The notes beneath the pieces are model-generated. The model saw nothing but the letters and a program-made list of their open reading frames with translations, was not told where the DNA came from and made no database searches. A stretch of DNA of 16,422 nucleotides from Bacillota bacterium. Lineage in GTDB: Bacteria > Bacillota_A > Clostridia > Tissierellales > Peptoniphilaceae. A program made the position numbers and the translations under genes. The stretch spans positions 1 to 16,422 of the forward strand of contig JAEZZN010000132.1 of assembly GCA_023418535.1 (NCBI GenBank). Reading direction: 5' to 3'. Below, one piece after another: positions 1-8,600 of this stretch. Every line of letters begins with the position of its first letter. The first letter of the stretch is position 1.

Positions 1-508
1 TTAATTTAGCATCCAAGTTTGAAAGAGGTTCGTCCATTAAGAATACTTGTGCATCTCTTACGATAGCTCTACCTAAAGCCACTCTTTGTCTTTGTCCACC
101 TGAAAGTTGTTTTGGTTTTCTATCTAACAATTCTTCTATTTCAAGAATTTTAGCAGTATTTTTTACTCTTGCGTCAATTTCTTCTTTTGATAATTTAGCA
201 ATCTTTAAACCAAATGCCATATTATCATAAACTGACATATGTGGATAAAGAGCATATGATTGAAATACCATAGCTATATCTCTATCCTTAGGTGATACAT
301 CGTTAACTAATTTTCCATTGATGTATAATTCTCCACCTGATATCTCTTCAAGCCCAGAAACCATACGTAAAGTTGTTGTCTTCCCACATCCTGAAGGACC
401 TACAAATACTATAAACTCTTTGTCTTTAATATCTAAATTAAAATCATAAACTGCTTGAAAACCGTTGTCATAAATCTTTTGAATATTATCAAACTTTAAT
501 GTTGCCAT
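1..508 (-). CDS. ugpC: UgpC/MsmK/MalK-type sugar ABC transporter ATP-binding protein (C-terminus cut off by window edge)
   Basis: This is the cytoplasmic ATPase of a CUT1-type carbohydrate importer. The visible 169 residues are the N-terminal half of a family whose members are usually about 365 residues; the TOBE/regulatory half lies outside the window. All nucleotide-binding motifs are present: Walker [10 protein letters not shown] (about 37-45), Q-loop VFQSYALYP (Q83), signature LSGGQRQR (135-142), Walker B VFLMDEP (155-161) and D-loop SNLDAKL (163-169). The ATG at 508 has an AGGAGG ribosome binding site (515-520) six bases upstream. In Firmicutes one such ATPase often serves several sugar importers (MsmK in streptococci), so it may energise uptake of the glycans cut by the enzymes encoded just upstream. 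No permease or binding protein is visible here, so the substrate is inferred from context. A glycerol-3-phosphate role, implied by the name UgpC, is not supported by the neighbours. Confidence 0.93.
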   Translation of the reverse strand, partial: MATLKFDNIQKIYDNGFQAVYDFNLDIKDKEFIVFVGPSGCGKTTTLRMVSGLEEISGGELYINGKLVNDVSPKDRDIAMVFQSYALYPHMSVYDNMAFGLKIAKLSKEEIDARVKNTAKILEIEELLDRKPKQLSGGQRQRVALGRAIVRDAQVFLMDEPLSNLDAKL

Positions 509-539
509 AGTTTTCCTCCTACTTTTTTATATCATATTA

Positions 540-568
540 ATTATATACCTAAAAAAAGGTTTTCACAA
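540..568 (-). promoter_or_regulatory. Probable sigma-A promoter of the ABC ATPase gene
   Basis: On the minus strand, TTGTGA (568-563) and a perfect TATAAT (545-540) are separated by exactly 17 bases. Initiation near 534 would give a leader of about 25 bases that contains the AGGAGG site. A TGAAAACC half-site resembling half of a cre operator overlaps the -35 box. Confidence 0.6.
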
Positions 569-611
569 ATTCCTATTAGATTTAGGTTTTTTTTTTATAA
601 TTCGTCTATTT

Positions 612-651
612 TTTTACAATTTTAGGAAATTGTTTTCAATAAATTGTAAAA
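612..651. promoter_or_regulatory. Inverted repeat enclosing a cre-like (CcpA-type) site
   Basis: A perfect 11-base inverted repeat, TTTTACAATTT (612-622) and AAATTGTAAAA (641-651), encloses 18 bases. Inside it, 625-638 reads TGAAAACAATTTCC on the minus strand. This fits the catabolite-response consensus TGWNANCGNTNWCA except for the central G and the last A. It lies about 45 bases upstream of the ATPase -35 box. It has no T-run that would make it a terminator, so an operator is more likely. The binding protein is unknown. Confidence 0.35.
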
Positions 652-784
652 TTCTCTAAATTGTTTAATTCTAAAACCCTTATAAAAAAAATTAATCACT
701 TCCGTTTTCCCCTAAATATACGCATTTTCTCTAATATATATCATAAAGATTCATAGTAATACTATCTATCGTAATATGAATATG

Positions 785-833
785 GTTTCATAATTATCTT
801 AATACAGTTGCATAATTATCTTAATACAGTTTC
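785..833. repeat. 22-base tandem direct repeat, about 2.2 copies
   Basis: Positions 785-806 and 807-828 are two adjacent 22-base units that differ at one base (T788 versus G810). A partial third copy, GTTTC, follows at 829-833. Each unit contains CATAATTATC and ends in TTAATACA. The repeat sits between the terminator of the GH84-GH33-GH84 gene and the promoter of the ABC ATPase gene. A 22-base period is about two helical turns, which would put repeated protein sites on the same face of the DNA. A simple duplication by slippage is also possible. Confidence 0.75.
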
Positions 834-872
834 AAAAATCGGTGTATCTAGAAATTTTGATACACCGATTTT
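834..872 (-). terminator. Rho-independent terminator of the GH2/GH84-GH33-GH84 operon
   Basis: A perfect 14-bp stem, AAAATCGGTGTATC (835-848) with GATACACCGATTTT (859-872), has a 10-base loop. Read on the minus strand it ends in a run of five T (838-834). It begins two bases after the stop codon at 875-877, so it closes the operon and separates it from the ABC ATPase gene. Confidence 0.9.
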
Positions 873-874
873 AC

Positions 875-3800
875 CTATACAAAGTATTCAATTATTTTAT
901 CTATAACTTTTGTTCCTGACGTTGCTATAAGTTGAGTTGCCGGGAACTCTTGTGTTCTCGTTTCAACCATAAAGCTCTTTGATTTTAATAAAGAATCATT
1001 TGCAGATTGAGTTAAATCTTCAATAACATCTTTATCATAATCCATTCTTTCATATAAATATCTTTCTAGTAAATATTTAGATGTTAAGGATTTGTAATAA
1101 AGTGAACTTATATATGGATGTAAATCTTCTTTCAGACCTTCAAACTTTGTAAGTTTTAGGTAATTTTCTATTGAATTCATTATATTTTCAAATCTTTCAA
1201 TCAATTCTTTTAGATAATACTCATATTGATTTGAATCATTTTCTATTCTAATTAGAAGTTCTTCGAATAGTTTTTGTATCTCTTTAGATTCTTCTAATCC
1301 TTCAATTCCGCCATTGTCAGCACTTGACATATGAGTTGCTATTTCTAAAAGATAGTCTGAAGTTTCACTTTCAATGTGCTTAAATGAATCTCTCCATGAT
1401 TTTTCATAATCAAAACTTTCTGTATTCCAACTATAATCACAAGTTTGGAATATAGCAGGAAACGAAGCATAAGCCTCTTGCATTGGATTTGTGATCGTAC
1501 CTACAATATTTATAACACCTTTGTGATACATCTCGGCTTTACCCATAAATACACGAATAGTCTCTTTCCTATCTATATCATTTACTGGCCAATTCATCCA
1601 AAATAGAGGATCTCTTCTAAATCCAATCTTTGTATCTTTAGTCTTAAAACCATTAATTGCAGATTGAGTAATAGGAGCGCAGGTAATATCTCCTGTAAAC
1701 ATTATTTGCACATCATTTGGAAATTCTTTTGAATAAATATCAAGTTCATCTGCATCAAAGCCCCAATCAGCTAATACATAACTAGCTGGTACAAATACAA
1801 AGTCATAGACATCTCCCTTTTCACTTCCCCATTTTGAAACTTCATTCATTACTCTTACTACCGTTTCTTTAGGAAGTTTTCCTACATCATCTCCAAGAAC
1901 TCCAAATTGTCTTACTCCACAATCGTAAAGTTGATTAAATTTATCTAAAAGTTTAACTACACTTTCTTCAAAATTATCTTCATCAATAGGACTTGAATCT
2001 TTCTTAAATGGAGAAATTGTCCATACATATCTTGTCTTTATTGATTCTCCAAGCCTTGCAAGTTTTGAAATTTCTTCAAGTTCTTCTTTTGGATATAATT
2101 CATACCATTTATCTCTATGATATGGATCATCTTTTGGAGCAAATATAAATACATTCCCTTTAACCTCTGACATAAATTTCATTATATCTGCACGTTTTTT
2201 ATTACCCCAAGGAATACCATAATATCCTTCAATTACACCTCTGATTTTTTGATTCGCAAAATCTTGTATTTCTAATTTTCTAAGTAATTTATCACTTCCT
2301 ATTTGAGATAATACTTGACCAAGAGTAAGTAGTGCATAGTATGCAGCATCATTATTTACAGCTACTATATCTATTTCTTTATCAATATTTAATTCATAAG
2401 CATCAAATTCACTTGAAAACTCTTCATCGATTTTGATATTTACCTTTAATTCACCTTCGCCATATTTATCTATTAACGAATTAAGTTTAGCCTCAACATA
2501 TTTATCAATACAAGTATCTCCCACAGATAAACCATTAAATTCAATAATTTTATTTAAATAATTTATATGTTGAACTTTTGGAACTATATTATATTCGAAA
2601 TTTTCATTATCTTTATTGAATACATCTAAATTAAATTCTCTATACACAATCTCTATCCTATCTCCATTTAAATCGGTTGCTCTTTCATAAGCTATCGCAA
2701 ATCTATCTTCAGATATTTGTTCAATACTTGAATATCCAAAGAATCCTTGTTCTAGTAAATAGCTATTTACAAATTTAAATTCTTCTCCATCAAATTCTAG
2801 TAGATTTATCTTTCCATTCAATCTTAAGAAATTACCATTTGTAGATGGTGCTGAAACTAATAAATATTCCTTTCCTTCTTTTTCAAAAAGTAAAGTACCC
2901 ATTTGACACCAGGATTGAGCTTTAAAATCTACATCTCTAGTACGATTTCTAAATGATTCTCCATTATCTTTTGAGACTATTTCTTCAAAAGTTCTTGGAA
3001 GTCCTGTTTTATAGTTTCTAATTATAAGTCTTAAATCTCCATTTGCGTGTTTTACAAGTGAAGATTCCCCAGTTTGATATGTTTCGTTATAAGGCTCATT
3101 AATATTTATAACTTTTTCATTAACTATTCTTTCATCATTTATAGAAGCTTTTCTTTCCCAAGTTTTACCTTGATCATCAGAAACAATTAAACATGAAGAT
3201 TGTCTATTATTTTTATCTGTGAAATACGCTGGAAATACCAATCTTCCATCATTAAGCTCATATCCTCTCGATGGTGACACACCCATAAATCTCATATAAT
3301 CTTCTTTAATATATTTATTTAACATTCTAAGATTTTCCCAAGTCTTACCATCATCGTCCGAATGTGTAACAAGTATATGACTTACTTTTCTAAGCTCCAA
3401 TGGACCATTTCCTACAAATATATTTCCAAGCATCATATCTCCATGGAAAATATCTCCCATCCTCTTAAATGGTTGGTTTTCATCAATAAAGATGGTAAAT
3501 GAAGTATCTTCTCCATCCATAGTTTTAACTTTATTGCCATCAAGATATAATACTTCTCCATTTTTGTCTAAAAGCTCTAAATATTTTTTCCCATTTACTT
3601 CTACATATCCACTTCCATGTTCACCACTTGTATCAAAATATCCATCAGAATTTGGAAATGCAGTTACAAATAGAAATATTCTACCTGTAGTCTTACTTTG
3701 CAATATTGAAGAATCTATAGTAAAGCCTGAAACTTCATTGTCTTTAATGTCTGGTAAATCAATAACTCTTACTTGTTTATCGAAATCTTTTCCTTTTTCT

Positions 3801-5662
3801 TTTCTTCTTATTATAGTATCTATATCTCCCCAGTCCATAATGACATTGTTTCTTCTATCCGAAACTAAAAGTAAAGTATCATCAATAGTTTTGTATAGTA
3901 ATGGAATTCTATAAAACTTTGAATCATCCATTCCTGGATAATATAAAACTTCGGGCTCAGTTATAGCATTGTTAGGAAATAAATCTTTATTCTTTTTTAC
4001 AAGTTTTTCTATGAATGGATTAATATGCAATGTTCCACTTTCTGTCTTAAGAATCCTAGACCTATCAGGATTTACATATATATAATGCTTATTAGATTCA
4101 TTTAATTTTTCCATTCCTGCATCGTATAAATATTTTGATAATTTCTTATTTTCACTATAGGAATCAATAGAATCAATTAGATAATTTGCAGCTTCTAACT
4201 TTTCTTTTAAATTTAGTACAAATGGTTCTAAATCTTTTTTTAGTTTTTCATTTTCTGCAAAATCTAAATATCTTAAGCATGAATCAATAATATATTCAAA
4301 TTCCTCTTTAATTTTTTCTAAATTTGCATCATCAATATCTTTAGATAATAATTCTTTAATATCTTCTGATTCTTCAAGACCATAAATTCCTTTATCATCT
4401 TGATTTGACATATGACTTGAAATTACTCCTAATTCATAAGTCATATCAGATTCAAGAATATTCAGTGCTTCCTTATGATTTAAAGTACTATCAAATGCTT
4501 CGATATTCCAACCATAGTCAGAAATCCCAAATAATGCAATAAGTGAAGCATATGCTTCTTGCATCGGATTAGTAAGCGCCCCATATAGATTGTCTACCAT
4601 ATTATCTAACATTGACATCTTGCCAAGATGAAGTTTTCTGTAATCAGGATCTATATCATTAACAGGGAAATTTAACCAGAAGAGTGGATCTTTTCTTACT
4701 AAACCATCGCTATCTTTTGTCTTATACTCATCTAAATCTTTTTTATCAATAGGTGCACAAACTTTTCTACCTGTATGGAATAGATGTACATCATCTGGAA
4801 ATTCTATTTCATATGCATTGATTTCTTTTGCATCCCAAAATTCTTTGCTTAAATTATAGGCTCCAGGACAATACACAAAATCTCTGACATCATCTTTCGT
4901 CTTTCTCCATTTTGAAAGCTCATTCATCATCATTACTGGAATTTTTGGATCAAGTCCTCCGACATCATCTCCAAGAACACCAAACTGTCTAACCCCTACA
5001 TTATAAAGTTGCTCAAATTTAGCAATTATTTTTTCTATTGATTCATCAAAATTATCTAAATTTATAGTTTTTTGGTAAAATGGTGCAATTGTCCATACAA
5101 AATAGTTTTTATATTTATTGCCTTGCTTTGCAAGTTTACCTATTTCTTCTAATTTTTCTGCATCATATAGTTCAAACCATTTTTCTCTATGATATGGATC
5201 ATCCTTTGGAGCATAAATAAAAGCATTATTTTTATATCTACCACCAAATTCGATGATATCCATTCTTGCTTGAAAACTATATGGAATTCCATAATAACCT
5301 TCAATCATTCCTCTCATTTTAAGTGATGGATAGTCTTCTATGCTTAATTTCTCAATCTTATTACTATCAAACTCAAGCAATCTTTCAATAGTAACAATAG
5401 CATAAAATGCCATATCTTCATCTGAAGCTTTTATATTTACTTCATTAGAGATATCTATTTTATATACATTATCTAAATCTCTATCAATTTCAATATTTAT
5501 TATTAATTCTTTTTGTCCATTATATCTAGATTTTATTTCATCAATTTTTTCAATTATAGCTTTATCGTCAATATCATTTATATTAAACTTAATATTGTCA
5601 AAATCTATAAATTCATCATGATATACCATTTTTTTTGGCGTTGGGTAAATCCTATTTTCCAT
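875..5662 (-). CDS. Cytoplasmic GH84-GH33-GH84 fusion: two beta-N-acetylglucosaminidase units flanking a sialidase
   Basis: The 1595-residue product has three predicted catalytic units. Unit 1 (about 1-555) has a GH20b-like N-terminal fold (YPTPKKMVY to about 97), then a GH84 barrel: RGMIEGYYGIP (117-127), APKDDPYHREKW (151-162), the acidic pair D232-D233 in FGVLGDDVG, FPVND (332-336), NPMQEAYAS (365-373), then a helical region. The central unit (about 565-1012) is a GH33 sialidase: YRIP (R585), D602, Asp boxes SDDDGKTW (768-775), SDDQGKTW (828-835) and SKDNGESF (897-904), E866 and R882 sixteen residues apart as recalled for NanI, probable third arginine R947 and Y977. Residues about 645-760 resemble the irregular insertion domain of NanA/NanI-type sialidases. 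Unit 2 (about 1026-1595) repeats the GH20b-GH84-helical layout with RGVIEGYYGIP (1141-1151) and D1258-D1259. No signal peptide, membrane segment or sorting motif is seen, so it should act in the cytoplasm on Neu5Ac- and GlcNAc-terminated glycans. The start overlaps the upstream galactosidase gene by 11 bases. GH84 proteins are often misnamed hyaluronidases; exo-beta-GlcNAcase is the better call. Confidence 0.93.
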   Translation of the reverse strand: MENRIYPTPKKMVYHDEFIDFDNIKFNINDIDDKAIIEKIDEIKSRYNGQKELIINIEIDRDLDNVYKIDISNEVNIKASDEDMAFYAIVTIERLLEFDSNKIEKLSIEDYPSLKMRGMIEGYYGIPYSFQARMDIIEFGGRYKNNAFIYAPKDDPYHREKWFELYDAEKLEEIGKLAKQGNKYKNYFVWTIAPFYQKTINLDNFDESIEKIIAKFEQLYNVGVRQFGVLGDDVGGLDPKIPVMMMNELSKWRKTKDDVRDFVYCPGAYNLSKEFWDAKEINAYEIEFPDDVHLFHTGRKVCAPIDKKDLDEYKTKDSDGLVRKDPLFWLNFPVNDIDPDYRKLHLGKMSMLDNMVDNLYGALTNPMQEAYASLIALFGISDYGWNIEAFDSTLNHKEALNILESDMTYELGVISSHMSNQDDKGIYGLEESEDIKELLSKDIDDANLEKIKEEFEYIIDSCLRYLDFAENEKLKKDLEPFVLNLKEKLEAANYLIDSIDSYSENKKLSKYLYDAGMEKLNESNKHYIYVNPDRSRILKTESGTLHINPFIEKLVKKNKDLFPNNAITEPEVLYYPGMDDSKFYRIPLLYKTIDDTLLLVSDRRNNVIMDWGDIDTIIRRKEKGKDFDKQVRVIDLPDIKDNEVSGFTIDSSILQSKTTGRIFLFVTAFPNSDGYFDTSGEHGSGYVEVNGKKYLELLDKNGEVLYLDGNKVKTMDGEDTSFTIFIDENQPFKRMGDIFHGDMMLGNIFVGNGPLELRKVSHILVTHSDDDGKTWENLRMLNKYIKEDYMRFMGVSPSRGYELNDGRLVFPAYFTDKNNRQSSCLIVSDDQGKTWERKASINDERIVNEKVININEPYNETYQTGESSLVKHANGDLRLIIRNYKTGLPRTFEEIVSKDNGESFRNRTRDVDFKAQSWCQMGTLLFEKEGKEYLLVSAPSTNGNFLRLNGKINLLEFDGEEFKFVNSYLLEQGFFGYSSIEQISEDRFAIAYERATDLNGDRIEIVYREFNLDVFNKDNENFEYNIVPKVQHINYLNKIIEFNGLSVGDTCIDKYVEAKLNSLIDKYGEGELKVNIKIDEEFSSEFDAYELNIDKEIDIVAVNNDAAYYALLTLGQVLSQIGSDKLLRKLEIQDFANQKIRGVIEGYYGIPWGNKKRADIMKFMSEVKGNVFIFAPKDDPYHRDKWYELYPKEELEEISKLARLGESIKTRYVWTISPFKKDSSPIDEDNFEESVVKLLDKFNQLYDCGVRQFGVLGDDVGKLPKETVVRVMNEVSKWGSEKGDVYDFVFVPASYVLADWGFDADELDIYSKEFPNDVQIMFTGDITCAPITQSAINGFKTKDTKIGFRRDPLFWMNWPVNDIDRKETIRVFMGKAEMYHKGVINIVGTITNPMQEAYASFPAIFQTCDYSWNTESFDYEKSWRDSFKHIESETSDYLLEIATHMSSADNGGIEGLEESKEIQKLFEELLIRIENDSNQYEYYLKELIERFENIMNSIENYLKLTKFEGLKEDLHPYISSLYYKSLTSKYLLERYLYERMDYDKDVIEDLTQSANDSLLKSKSFMVETRTQEFPATQLIATSGTKVIDKIIEYFV

Positions 5663-5673
5663 TTGCTTCTCCT
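5652..5673 (-). promoter_or_regulatory. Overlapping stop/start with an internal ribosome binding site (translational coupling)
   Basis: The galactosidase stop codon (5654-5652) lies inside the first codons of the GH84-GH33-GH84 gene, whose ATG is at 5662-5660. AGGAG (5673-5669), six bases before that ATG, lies within the last codons of the galactosidase gene. This fixes the downstream start and suggests coupled, roughly equal synthesis of the two enzymes. Confidence 0.8.
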
Positions 5674-8600
5674 AGTTTAATATAGTAAATCCTTTCTGTT
5701 AGATTTGCTTCATCTATTACAATTATTCTAAATTCTCCATCTATTTCTTCTGGTTTTATAATTGTATAAGATGCATTATTGGTAACTTTTACGTCTATCT
5801 CTGGTATATAATTAGTATTTATATGATAGACTCTTTTCTCTTTATTAAATCCTTCTAATTCTTTACCATCTATGAAAATTTCTAAATCAAAATCAAATTT
5901 AGATTTCGCAATATCTCCATATGCTTCAAGTTCACTTATACCAATAGCTCTATCTTCGCTAGCTTCCATATCAATTCTTATCGCAAAAGTTGAAACATCC
6001 TCGATTTTTATATTTATAAATCTATCATCTTCAAATTCTTCAAGTATTTTTACTTCTTCAAAATTCTCTAAATTATTTAATTCATGATTATCAGGAATAT
6101 TTGCATAATTGTTTGGAATTGTTATTTCATTTTTTGTGAAATATCTAATCGTAAATTTATCTGGTTTAGCTGTTTCTTCATCTTCAAAAAACGCAATTCT
6201 TATATTGGAAATACTATGTTTTTCAAGTTTTCCAGCTCTTCCAAATATTATTCCAACATAATCATCTGGCCTTTTTTCTTTTGAAATATTACTCCATCTA
6301 TCTATATAATTTTTATCATATGAAGTAACTCCATTATTTATTGCAAGAATTGAATCTTCTCCATCTTCATTAGTGTATGATGCAAATCCAGCTGGAATTT
6401 CTGATCCATTCCATGCTTCGGCGTAATTATAGCTTCTAATTACATCCATACTCTCTCTTAAATAAAGCTTTGATACAAACCCGTCAACTTTTGCTTCATA
6501 TTCTAAATCAGAAATTTTATCCCATTTTTTTATTCTCTTTTCTATCTTCTCTCCATTTAGATTGTAAATCTCAGTTGAAAGAGGTAGTAAAGGTTCTAAT
6601 CCTTCTTTTATTGCCATTGAAAAATTTTTGGCTTGTACAAATTTGTCCTTTGTTGCTTCAGCTGTTGAAATTTCCTTATCAGATAAATCTATATTAATTT
6701 CATCAATAAGCTTTTCTTCAAAATTTTTCTTTTCTTCTACTGCTTGAAGTTCAATTATAGCTTTTTCTAAACCTTCTGATTTTGCTGTCACGCTAAACTC
6801 GTCTTCAAATGGTTTTATAATTATTAAACCCTTACCACTAAATGCTTTTCTTCTAAATTTTCCGTTTTTATCAGCCTTATATCTTTCTTGTGATGCAGCA
6901 TTTCCATTATCTACACCTAATATTTCACAACCATAAGCTTCAAACTCTACTAAATTATCTGCTGTTGGTACAAGATTTCCATCTTTATCAAATATTTCAA
7001 ATATTACAAATGAAGAATTTCCTTTTAATATTTCGCTATCTTTCAAAAGATTAATCTTATAAGCATCTCCAGATGTTACGACTTTATCTGAAGCGATTAA
7101 TTTTTGATTTGTTTTTAAATCATCACTATCTTCAAATGCTTTTGCTTCTAAAACTCCAGCTTCATATGGAACTAGCCATTCTAGATAAAGTTCATCTTCT
7201 TTTTCACCCTCATAATATTTAAATCCATATGAAGTTGTTTTTTCGTTGAAGGATTTTACTCCTTGTGATTTTCCATTTAAAAATAGTTCTGCATTCTTTA
7301 AGTTTGAATAAACTCTTACAGGAATTTTATTATCATCTCTTTTAATATCTGTACCTTGTTCTTTTAACTTTTCTCTATCTTCAAAATTCCAATGCGGAAG
7401 GATTTTTATAAATGGATCTTCTTTTTTATCTACCCATTGAGATTTGTAAAAATAGTAATCCATTTTTGGTAATCCACATGTGTCAAATATTCCAAAATAT
7501 GATGATTTAGATGGTGCGCCAAGATTTTCTTCATTGTGCCAAGGTGTTGGTTCCCCGATATAATCGAAACCAGTCCATATAAACTGTCCAGCATACGCTT
7601 TATTATCCCTATCATGTATCCATGATTGAATCGCAGTTCTACCCCATCCCACTCTATCATTTCCATAATCGGACATTTGATATTTTCTATTTGGTTTGTC
7701 AGGACTTCCTGTAGCAATATTATCTTTTTTTGCAGGATTATAAAATACTCCTCTACTCTTAACTGCTGACGATGTTTCAGCTCCATAAATTAACCAATTT
7801 GGTCTATTTTCTCTTATCTCATCAAAATTATGTTCAGAATAATTTAATCCTACTGCATCGTGTAAATCTGAAGTTTTAACATGAATAAAATCACCAAATT
7901 TACCAACAAACCCATTTTCTCCAATTGTAGTGTATCTAGAATCATCAATCTCTTTTATAGCATCAACTAAGAATTTTGTTAGTTCTATTCCATACTCAAC
8001 CTTAGTCTCCCAAATTTCATTTCCAGTTGACCACATAATTATTGATGGAGAATTAATATCACGTTTAACCATTTTCTGGATATCATATTTAGCCCATGTA
8101 ATTTCATTTTCAAATTCATCTTTTGTAACTTGTTTGTGGAAAAATCTATTATAGTCAAATTCTTTTTTTCTATTTCCACTCCATGTGTCAAACGCTTCTT
8201 CTATCACTAAAAATCCCATTTCATCACATAATCTTATAAATTCTCTTGATTGTGGATTATGTGATGTTCTAATAGCATTTACACCCATATCTTTTAGTTT
8301 TTTTAGTTTTCTAATTTCTGACGGAGTATCTTGAATAGCTCCTAAAGCTCCATTATCATGATGCAAGCATACTCCTTTAAATTTAATATATTTGCCATTT
8401 AAGAAAAAGCCTTCTTCACTATCCCAATCTATATATCTAAATCCAAATCTTGTAATCTGACTATCTATTATTTTTCCTTCAGATATTAATTCCGCCTTTA
8501 AATAATATAGATACGGATTTTCGATACTCCATAGATTAAAATTCTCAATTTCAAATTTGCTTTCAATTATTTTTTTGGAGTGTTTTTCAATATTTATTTC

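Noticed and set aside
547..596. Plus-strand terminator: ACCTAAA/TTTAGGT arms followed by nine or more T
   Set aside because: The loop would be 27 bases with a 7-bp AT-rich stem, and no plus-strand gene lies upstream. The region is better explained as the minus-strand promoter area.
612..833. CRISPR array or phage attachment site in the 509-874 intergenic region
   Set aside because: The repeat copies are directly adjacent with no spacers, and there is no integrase, tRNA or cas gene in the window.
3492..3914. 140-codon open frame on the plus strand
   Set aside because: It lies wholly inside the GH84-GH33-GH84 gene, opposite the conserved sialidase insertion region, has no recognisable domain or convincing ribosome binding site, and is serine-rich in the way antisense shadows of AT-rich genes are.
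875..5662. Annotation of the fusion as hyaluronidase
   Set aside because: GH84 proteins were historically called hyaluronidases (NagH), but the family activity is exo-beta-N-acetylglucosaminidase, and a cytoplasmic enzyme would not meet polymeric hyaluronan.
5872..8154. Several plus-strand frames of 66-75 codons and a 118-codon minus frame within the galactosidase gene
   Set aside because: All overlap conserved GH2 coding sequence, have no motifs, and are expected by chance.
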